From the NCBI GenBank assembly GCA_963204845.1, contig CAUJIL010000211.1:1-6054 (forward strand): a stretch of DNA of 6,054 nucleotides. The letters are read 5' to 3'. Positions 1-5,314 of the stretch are shown here, in pieces; positions within the stretch are counted from its first letter, which is position 1; the number at the start of each line of letters is the position of its first letter. A program made the position numbers and the translations under genes. The notes under the pieces were generated by a model that made no database searches, was not told the DNA's origin, and saw only the letters and a program-made list of their open reading frames with translations. The DNA is from Pseudomonadota bacterium. GTDB lineage: Bacteria > Pseudomonadota > Gammaproteobacteria > Pseudomonadales > UBA5518.

Positions 1-1140
1 CTGATCCGTTCGGCAGCCAGCGAGCAGAAGCCCTCGCGGCGGCGCAGTGCCTTGAAGCACGTGCTGCTGGTGGTGGCGCGGCGCGCACGGGCGCCCCCGG
101 GATTCTTCTTCCTCGACGGCATCCTGTTCCCCGGCTTCGGGTTCCAGCTGGTGCGCAACCCCGTGTACATCATCGGCCACGCGCCCCGCGCCACCACGCT
201 GACGCACCGGCTGATGGGCGCCGACGAGCGTTTCAGCGCGTTCAGGTACTGGGAACTGCTGTTGCCGTCGCTGACCGAGAAGAAACTGGTGCATCTGGTG
301 GCGTGGCTGGACCGCACCGTGCTCGGGCGGCGCATCGAGCGTCGGCTGAAGGCGTGGGAGGAGCGCGTGTTCGGGCCGATCCGCCACATCCACCACATGG
401 CGCTCGACATCCCCGAGGAGGACGACCTGATCTTCTTCGATTCCTGCGCCTCGGGTTTCTGGTCCACCCGCGTGCCGAACATGGGTGACGTGGACTTCTT
501 CCACATCGACCAGCGTCCGCCGGCCAGCCGGCGGCGCCTGATGCGTTTCTATCGCGCCTGCGTGCGCCGCCAGCTCTACCTCAATGGCGGCAACGTGATC
601 CATCTGAGCAAGAACCCGGTGTTCTGCGGCCGCGTGCAGGCGCTGATCGAGGAGTTCCCGGACGCGCGTTTCGTGATCATGTACCGCAACCCCTACGAAA
701 CGATCCCCAGCCTGCTGAAGCTGCTGCACACGGGCTGGAAGATGCGCGGCGACATGGACGCCGGCAAGGCGCTCGAGTCGAGCCGCACCATGGTCGAGAT
801 TTCGTTGGAGACGTACCTGCACCCGCTCGCGGTGCTCGCGCGCCACCCGCAGGTGCCGCGGGCCGAAGTCGATTACCGCACGCTGATCGCGCAGCCCAAG
901 GCGACCATCGAGAAGGTGTACGCGGACCTCGGCCTGACGGTGAGCGACGCGTTCCGCGCCACGCTGCAGAAGGAACAGGACAAGGCGCGCAAGCACGAGA
1001 CCGAGCACCGCTACAGCATGGAGGAGTTCGGCCTCGACAGCCAGGAGATCCGCACGCGGCTGGCGCCGCTGTTCGAGCGCTTCGGCTGGGATGCCGACAC
1101 CGCGCAGTCCACCGCCGCCACCGGGGAGGGGAAATCGTGA
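1..1140 (+). CDS. Sulfotransferase family protein (Sulfotransfer_3-like), 5' end outside window
   Basis: Predicted cytosolic PAPS-dependent sulfotransferase, moving a sulfo group onto a hydroxyl of an unknown acceptor. The frame is open from base 1 and the first possible start inside the window, TTG at 52, has no ribosome-binding site, so the gene most likely begins upstream. Numbering from that TTG as residue 1: the 5'-phosphosulfate loop region is at 38-55 (VYIIGHAPRATTLTHRLM), followed by a YWELLLPS segment (67-73). LSKNP is at 185-189. The 3'-phosphate motif YRNPYETIPS (211-220) carries Arg212 and Ser220, eight residues apart as in classical sulfotransferases. A family-like tail HRYSMEEFGLDSQEI (319-333) precedes the end. 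The loop is unusual: members normally read GHPRSGTT, here GHAPRATT. The end overlaps the next gene by three bases (GTGA). The family call is secure; the acceptor, and whether the variant loop is active, are unknown. Confidence 0.88.
   Translation: MIRSAASEQKPSRRRSALKHVLLVVARRARAPPGFFFLDGILFPGFGFQLVRNPVYIIGHAPRATTLTHRLMGADERFSAFRYWELLLPSLTEKKLVHLVAWLDRTVLGRRIERRLKAWEERVFGPIRHIHHMALDIPEEDDLIFFDSCASGFWSTRVPNMGDVDFFHIDQRPPASRRRLMRFYRACVRRQLYLNGGNVIHLSKNPVFCGRVQALIEEFPDARFVIMYRNPYETIPSLLKLLHTGWKMRGDMDAGKALESSRTMVEISLETYLHPLAVLARHPQVPRAEVDYRTLIAQPKATIEKVYADLGLTVSDAFRATLQKEQDKARKHETEHRYSMEEFGLDSQEIRTRLAPLFERFGWDADTAQSTAATGEGKS
1123..1131 (+). promoter_or_regulatory. Ribosome-binding site of the DUF1214 gene, inside the sulfotransferase 3' end
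   Basis: The run GGGGAGGGG contains GGAGG (1125-1129), seven bases before the GTG at 1137. It supports that non-ATG start, which overlaps the upstream TGA stop, and suggests translational coupling of the two genes. Confidence 0.7.
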
Positions 1141-2534
1141 GTGACAGCGAGGAACGCAACGCGGCGGCGGCGGAGCAACTGCGTGCCGCGTGGGACCACC
1201 TGATCGAACAGGTGGGGCAGGCGCGCGAGGCGATCGACGATCCGCAGCGCTGGCCGCCACCCGCCAGCGAGCGCAACCTTGCCGAGGGCTACCGCTACGT
1301 GCTGGGCTTCCTGTACGGCTCGCTGGCACGCTCGCTGGGGCCAACGGCCGAGTTTCCGTATTTCGTGCGTGCGATCCAGCCGTTGAACCGCTCGACGATC
1401 GACAACGCCGACGCGATCTACCTGGCAGCGCCGATCGACGGCAACCACAGCTACACGATCCGCGGCCGCGCCGGCGACACGTGCCACTGGCGCGGCGAGC
1501 CGGCCGCCCGCGGCGTGCGCAAGGCGCCGCACTACGTGATCTTCGAGGCGCCCAGCGGGTATTCGGGCGACACCGGCAGCATCGCCGAAATGCGTCCCGG
1601 CACCCGCGCCAACTGCGACATGCTCGACAGCACGAAACTCGAGGTCGCCGCCGACGGCAGCTTCGAGATCCTGCTGGCGCCCGAGCGCCCCGCGGGCCAC
1701 ACCGGCAACTTCATGCGCACGCGCACCGAGCGCAGCCGCACGCGGCCCGACGGCAGCACGCAGACGCAGACCTACGTGGCGCAGTTCGTGGTGCTGCGCG
1801 AGCTGTTCTGCGACTGGCAGCACGAGGACCTGCTCGATCTGTTCATCTACCGCAACGATCGGCTCGGGTGTCCGATGCCGGTGTACACGCCGGCGGACGC
1901 AGCGCGCCAGATGGAGGAAGCCGGGCGGCTGACACGCAACCAGGTCTACTTCTGGAACGAGTTCTACGCCGTGACCTGCGAGGCCTACGGCGACATGAAC
2001 GGCGACGGCCAGTGCTTCATTCCGCGCAACGATTTCAACCGCCCGAACGCGGCCTCGCTGGCGACCGCCGGCGGCATGGCGACCAACATCTACTGCGGCG
2101 GCATCTACGAACTCGCTCCGGGCGAGGCGATGATCGTCGAGTTGCACCAGCCGATCGAACCGAACTACATCGGCTTCAGCCTGGGCAATATGTGGGGCGA
2201 ATCACTGGACTTCGCCAACTACCAGAGCAGCCTGAACGGCGTGCAGGCGCAGCGCGACGACGACAACGTGATCCGCTACGTGATCGCGCACGAGGATCCG
2301 GGAGTAGCGAACTGGGTGGACACCACCGCGCATCCGGAAGGGTACATGACGGTGCGCTGGGCCTACTCGGTGCGCCCGAAGCAGGACCTGCCGTGGGCCA
2401 CGGCGCGCAAGGTGCAGCTCGCGGATCTCATGCAGCAGCTGCCGGCCGGCACGCGTCGCGTCACGCCGGAAGAGCGCCGGCACCAGATCGCGATCCGTCA
2501 GGAACACGTGCAGCGCCGCTACCGGCAGCACTGA
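1137..2534 (+). CDS. DUF1214 domain-containing protein
   Basis: A 465-residue protein of the DUF1214 family, whose biochemical role is not established to my knowledge. I see no signal peptide or membrane segment, so it is probably cytosolic. The N-terminal part (about 45-110) has the family-like stretch GYRYVLGFLYGSLAR followed by FPYFVRAIQPLNRSTIDNAD and YLAAPIDGNHSYTIRGRAGD. The C-terminal part holds the DUF1214 core: a Glu-rich turn LAPGEAMIVE (326-335), NYIGFSLGNMWGESLDF (343-359), SLNGVQ (365-370), and the hallmark IAHEDPGVANWVDTTAHPEG (383-402) followed by VRWAY. The GTG start overlaps the sulfotransferase stop and has a strong ribosome-binding site. A stretch at 286-291, DMNGDG, resembles the start of a calcium-binding loop but lacks the closing acidic residue in register. 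The tight link to the sulfotransferase suggests a shared substrate or pathway (inference). Family membership is confident; function is unknown. Confidence 0.9.
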   Translation: MSDSEERNAAAAEQLRAAWDHLIEQVGQAREAIDDPQRWPPPASERNLAEGYRYVLGFLYGSLARSLGPTAEFPYFVRAIQPLNRSTIDNADAIYLAAPIDGNHSYTIRGRAGDTCHWRGEPAARGVRKAPHYVIFEAPSGYSGDTGSIAEMRPGTRANCDMLDSTKLEVAADGSFEILLAPERPAGHTGNFMRTRTERSRTRPDGSTQTQTYVAQFVVLRELFCDWQHEDLLDLFIYRNDRLGCPMPVYTPADAARQMEEAGRLTRNQVYFWNEFYAVTCEAYGDMNGDGQCFIPRNDFNRPNAASLATAGGMATNIYCGGIYELAPGEAMIVELHQPIEPNYIGFSLGNMWGESLDFANYQSSLNGVQAQRDDDNVIRYVIAHEDPGVANWVDTTAHPEGYMTVRWAYSVRPKQDLPWATARKVQLADLMQQLPAGTRRVTPEERRHQIAIRQEHVQRRYRQH

Positions 2535-2574
2535 AATGGCAGTCGCAAGAGCACTGCGGTCGGGGTCGAAAACT

Positions 2575-2580
2575 GGGAGA
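2575..2580 (+). promoter_or_regulatory. Ribosome-binding site deciding the ATG at 2587
   Basis: GGGAGA lies six bases before the ATG at 2587. An in-frame ATG at 2536 lies directly after the previous stop with no such motif. It would add 17 residues (VAVARALRSGSK...) before the normal SDR N-terminus, so 2587 is chosen. Confidence 0.65.
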
Positions 2581-2586
2581 ATTCGT

Positions 2587-3444
2587 ATGGCAGGCAAACT
2601 GACTGACCGGGTGGCGATCGTGACCGGCGCGAGCCGCGGCATCGGTGCCGGCATCGCGAAGCGCTTCGCCGCCGAGGGCGCGAAGGTCGCGCTGGTGGCG
2701 CGCACCGTGGAGGAGGGCGGCAGCCATCTGCCGGGCTCGCTGAACGCGGTGGCCGAGTGGATCCGCGCGCACGGCGGCCAGTGCATCTGCATCGCCGCGG
2801 ATCTCGCGAGCGAAGAGGACCGCGAACGGATCGTGCCGGCGACGATCGAGGCCTTCGGCGGCGTCGACATCCTGGTCAACAACGCCGCCTGGGGACGCTG
2901 GCAGCCGGCGCACCAGCAGCGACCGCGCGACCTGCGGCTGGCGTGGGAGATCAACGTGGTGACGTCGCTGCACCTGGCGCAGCGTTGCCTGGACAGCATG
3001 AAGGCGCGCGGTGGTGGCTGGGTGGTGAACCTCTCGAGCGCGACCTCGAACCTGCCGCATCCGGCGCCCTACGACTTCAACGAGCGCTACATCGGCTACA
3101 ACCTTGCGATGGGGCCCTCGGTGTACGCCTCGACCAAGGCCGCGCTGGAGCGCCTCAGCGCGGGGCTTGCGGTGGAGCTCGCGCCGCACGGCATCGCGGT
3201 CAACACGCTGGCGCCGGTCGAGGCGGTGGCCAGCGAGGGCGCGCTGGAAGCCGGCGTGATCGACGACATCGCGCATTTCGAGCCGGTCGAGGCGATGGCC
3301 GAAGCCGCGCTGGCGCTGTCCACGCGTCCGGCCACCGAACTGTCGGGGCGCATCGTGCTGAGCCTGGAGCTGTTGCGCGAACTGGGGCAGCACAGCGTGA
3401 GCACGCTCGACGGCAGCGCCACGCTGCCCGACTACCGCTTCTGA
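2587..3444 (+). CDS. SDR-family NAD(P)-dependent oxidoreductase, DHRS1/HSDL2-like
   Basis: A 285-residue cytosolic short-chain dehydrogenase/reductase that should interconvert an alcohol and a ketone/aldehyde using NAD(P)H. Rossmann features in order: glycine-rich TGASRGIG (13-20); end of beta-2 VALVART (34-40), where Arg39 and the basic Arg17 favour NADP(H); a loop EEGGSHLPGSL (42-52) of the kind seen in the DHRS1/HSDL2-like subgroup; ADL (71-73); DILVNNA (94-100); Asn123 of the tetrad in EINVV; Ser151; and YASTK with Tyr180 and Lys184. Ser151 and Tyr180 are 29 residues apart rather than the usual 13 or so, because a segment rich in aromatic residues is inserted between them. The C-terminus (ALALSTRPATELSGRIVLSLELL, 241-263) follows the same subgroup instead of the common DGG ending. 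It lies 52 bases after the DUF1214 gene and 45 before the next SDR, on the same strand. The substrate is not predictable. Confidence 0.9.
   Translation: MAGKLTDRVAIVTGASRGIGAGIAKRFAAEGAKVALVARTVEEGGSHLPGSLNAVAEWIRAHGGQCICIAADLASEEDRERIVPATIEAFGGVDILVNNAAWGRWQPAHQQRPRDLRLAWEINVVTSLHLAQRCLDSMKARGGGWVVNLSSATSNLPHPAPYDFNERYIGYNLAMGPSVYASTKAALERLSAGLAVELAPHGIAVNTLAPVEAVASEGALEAGVIDDIAHFEPVEAMAEAALALSTRPATELSGRIVLSLELLRELGQHSVSTLDGSATLPDYRF
2610..2630 (+). repeat. 21-bp exact direct repeat shared with 3516-3536 (SDR glycine-rich loop)
   Basis: Bases 2610-2630 and 3516-3536 are identical. Both lie in the first Rossmann strand of adjacent SDR genes and encode VAIVTGA in the same frame. They probably reflect paralogy plus shared codon preference and not a mobile or regulatory repeat. 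Confidence 0.6.
2863..2887 (+). repeat. 25-bp exact direct repeat shared with 3772-3796 (SDR NNA motif)
   Basis: Bases 2863-2887 and 3772-3796 are identical and encode VDILVNNA in both SDR genes. The offset (909 bases) is nearly the same as that of the upstream repeat pair (906), as expected of collinear paralogues. Local gene conversion is a possible alternative origin. Confidence 0.6.
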
Positions 3445-3489
3445 ATTCACGCACCGCGGCGATTCCGCCCACGACCAAGGAGAACGACG

Positions 3490-4434
3490 ATGGACGAACT
3501 GCGCTTCGATGGACAGGTGGCGATCGTGACCGGCGCCGGTGGCGGACTCGGCCGTGCCTACGCGAGGCTGCTGGCCGCGCGCGGGGCGCGCGTGCTGGTC
3601 AACGATCTGGGCGGTGACACCAGCGGCGCCGGCTCCGATCCCGGCTACGCCGAGGCCGTGGCCGCGGAGATCCGCGCCGATGGCGGCACCGCGGTCGCGG
3701 ACCCGAACTCGGTGGCCGAACCGCAGGCGGCGGCGCAGATCGTGCAGCACGCGATGGACCTGTGGGGGCAGGTCGACATCCTGGTCAACAACGCCGGCGT
3801 GGTCACCTCGGTGGGCACGCTCGACCAGGTCAGCGACCAGAACTTCCACACCGACCTCTACAGCGCCGCCGGCGGCACCTTCCACCTGATGCGGGCCGTC
3901 TGGCGTCATATGTGGGATCGCAACTACGGCCGCATCGTGAACGTCGCCTCGGGATCGTTCTTCGGCATGGGCAGCGCGGTGCCTTACCCCGCCGCCAAGG
4001 GCGCGGTGATCGGCATGACGCGCGGCACCGCGGTGGCGGCGCAGATGCGCGAGCGGAACCTGCGCATCAACGTGATCATGCCGATCTCGGTGAGCCGCAT
4101 GACGGTGCACATGGGCGAGGAGGTGTGCAGCGCGATGGGACGTCATTTTCCGCCGGAAGCGGTGGCGCCGGTGGTGGCGCTGCTCGCGCACGAACGCTGC
4201 CCGTGCAACGGCGAGATCCTGAGCGTCGGCGGCGGCGGGTTCCGCCGAATTTTCCTCGGTGCCACACCGGGCTATCACCAGCAGGAGCGGCCGCTCACCA
4301 TCGAGGACGCGCTGGCGCATTTTCCCGAGGCGATGGACACCGCGGGCTACCGGATCCCGCAACACGCGCTCGAGGAGGCGGCGATGTATCCGGGCAAGGT
4401 AGACTGGGACGCGTTCCTGCAGTTCATCGCGTGA
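3490..4434 (+). CDS. SDR-family oxidoreductase, MFE-2 (3R)-hydroxyacyl-CoA dehydrogenase-like, with C-terminal extension
   Basis: A 314-residue short-chain dehydrogenase, longer than the usual 250 or so. The start ATG has AAGGAG (3477-3482) seven bases upstream. Glycine-rich TGAGGGLGRAYA (14-25) and VNDLGGD (37-43) closely recall the (3R)-hydroxyacyl-CoA dehydrogenase domain of peroxisomal multifunctional enzyme type 2; Asp39 at the end of beta-2 predicts NAD(H) use. DILVNNAG is at 96-103. The active site reads NVASGSFFGMGSAVPYPAAK (151-170) with Tyr166 and Lys170; the catalytic Ser is probably Ser154, since position 153, thirteen before Tyr, is Ala. The tetrad Asn seems absent: the matching place in YSAAGGTF (124-131) is Ala. 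A tail from about 250 (RRIFLGATPGY, then a Pro/Glu-rich stretch to WDAFLQFIA) follows the SDR core. Oxidation of a hydroxyacyl-CoA or an alicyclic alcohol is the likeliest role (inference from family resemblance). Confidence 0.88.
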   Translation: MDELRFDGQVAIVTGAGGGLGRAYARLLAARGARVLVNDLGGDTSGAGSDPGYAEAVAAEIRADGGTAVADPNSVAEPQAAAQIVQHAMDLWGQVDILVNNAGVVTSVGTLDQVSDQNFHTDLYSAAGGTFHLMRAVWRHMWDRNYGRIVNVASGSFFGMGSAVPYPAAKGAVIGMTRGTAVAAQMRERNLRINVIMPISVSRMTVHMGEEVCSAMGRHFPPEAVAPVVALLAHERCPCNGEILSVGGGGFRRIFLGATPGYHQQERPLTIEDALAHFPEAMDTAGYRIPQHALEEAAMYPGKVDWDAFLQFIA

Positions 4435-4436
4435 GT

Positions 4437-4444
4437 GGAGGGAG
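4437..4444 (+). promoter_or_regulatory. Ribosome-binding site deciding the ATG at 4449
   Basis: GGAGGGAG sits just after the preceding stop codon; its GGAGG core (4437-4441) ends seven bases before the ATG at 4449. An in-frame GTG at 4431 would overlap the upstream stop as GTGA and add six residues (MSGGSG), but this motif would then lie inside the gene, so the ATG is preferred. Confidence 0.6.
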
Positions 4445-4448
4445 CGGC

Positions 4449-5285
4449 ATGCCGTACGAGGTTGCGGAGCAAGGCATCGGGGGGCGCGCGTTCATCGTGA
4501 CCGGCGGCGGTTCGGGGATCGGCGCGGCCTGCGCCGCCCGGCTGCTCGCCGACGGTGCGCGGGTCACCATCTGCGGCCGCAGCGGGGAGCGCCTGCGCGA
4601 GGCCGCGCTGCGGCTGGCGCCGGACGAGGCGACGCGCGCGCGGTTGCATTGCGAGACAGTGGACGTGACGGTCGAGGCCGACGTGGCGCGACTGGTGGAG
4701 CGCACGCTGGCGGTGGACGGCGCGCTGCACGGTTTCGTCGCGAACGCGGGCGGCGGCGGCGCGCTCGCGCCGTACCACCGGCGTGACACCGCGGACTACC
4801 TGCAGGTGCTGCACCAGAACCTGCTGGGAACGATGCTGTGCGTGAAATACGCAACGCCGGCACTCGCCGCCGCCGGCGGCGGCTCCTTCGTCGGCATGTC
4901 CTCGCTCGCGGGCAGCCGCACGCATCCGTACTTCGGCGCCTATCCGGTCGCGAAGGCCGGCATCGAGGCGCTGATGCGCAACGCCGCCGACGAATACGGC
5001 CCGGTGAACGTGCGCTTCAACGCGGTCGCGCCGGGGTTCATCGAGACGGAGGCGATGGACGTGGTGCCGCGCGACAGCGCGGCGTACCGCTCCTATGTGG
5101 ACAACACCCCGCTGGGGGGCGTAGGCAGTGTGGAGGATGTGGCGGCGCTGGTGCGCTTCCTGCTCGGCCCGGAGGCACGCTGGATCACCGGCGAGACCGT
5201 TCGTATCGACGGCGGCAACCACCTGCGCCGCGGACCGGACTACGGCGCCTTCGTCGGGCTCGATCTGCCGGCTGCCGCGTCCTGA
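4449..5285 (+). CDS. SDR-family NAD(P)-dependent oxidoreductase, classical type
   Basis: A 278-residue cytosolic classical short-chain dehydrogenase/reductase. Motifs in order: TGGGSGIG (18-25); ICGRSGERL (41-49), where Arg44 suggests NADP(H); VDV (71-73); ANAG (98-101); catalytic Asn124 in QNLLGT; Ser152 in GMSSLAG; and YPVAK with Tyr165 and Lys169. Ser152 and Tyr165 have the standard spacing of 13. After that come VRFNAVAPGFIETEAM (188-203) and the classical end WITGETVRIDGGNHLRRGPDY (245-265), a short tail beyond the usual DGG. All four tetrad residues are present, so it should be active, in contrast to the preceding SDR with its missing Asn. It starts 14 bases after that gene and is the last gene of the plus-strand run, ending 16 bases short of the convergent racemase stop. 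The ending is of the kind found in reductases of lipid or steroid catabolic clusters, but the substrate is not determined. Confidence 0.92.
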   Translation: MPYEVAEQGIGGRAFIVTGGGSGIGAACAARLLADGARVTICGRSGERLREAALRLAPDEATRARLHCETVDVTVEADVARLVERTLAVDGALHGFVANAGGGGALAPYHRRDTADYLQVLHQNLLGTMLCVKYATPALAAAGGGSFVGMSSLAGSRTHPYFGAYPVAKAGIEALMRNAADEYGPVNVRFNAVAPGFIETEAMDVVPRDSAAYRSYVDNTPLGGVGSVEDVAALVRFLLGPEARWITGETVRIDGGNHLRRGPDYGAFVGLDLPAAAS

Positions 5286-5314
5286 GGGCGCGCCCGTGCC
5301 GCTAGGCCGCGCCC
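5286..5314. terminator. GC-rich hairpin between convergent genes (weak candidate bidirectional terminator)
   Basis: GGGCGCG at 5286-5292 can pair with CGCGCCC at 5308-5314 around a 15-base loop that contains the minus-strand stop. Bases 5286-5295 are also a perfect palindrome by themselves. It sits exactly at the convergent gene ends, but neither strand shows a following T-run, so intrinsic termination is doubtful. Confidence 0.22.

Noticed and set aside
1011..2147. A 378-codon open frame on the minus strand
   Set aside because: It lies antisense to the sulfotransferase end and the DUF1214 gene, has biased Val/Ala/Arg composition, and shows no domain.
2535..2586. A possible internal promoter in the 52-base gap
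   Set aside because: No convincing -35/-10 pair is visible; only the ribosome-binding site can be supported.
1190..2602. A 470-codon plus-strand frame overlapping the DUF1214 gene
   Set aside because: Arg/Ala/His-rich translation without motifs. The alternative frame carries the DUF1214 hallmarks and a proper ribosome-binding site.
3449..3470. A small inverted repeat (GCGG/CCGC) between the first two SDR genes
   Set aside because: A four-base stem without a T-run is expected by chance at this base composition.
2461..4365. A 634-codon open frame on the minus strand
   Set aside because: It spans two well-supported SDR genes on the opposite strand. Its product is His/Arg/Val-rich without any recognisable motif, as expected of an antisense frame in high-GC DNA.
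3762..4448. An upstream extension of the third SDR back to 3762, suggesting a fusion
   Set aside because: The added 229 codons lie out of frame over the second SDR and are low-complexity Arg/Gly-rich. The SDR fold starts only after 4449, where there is a ribosome-binding site.
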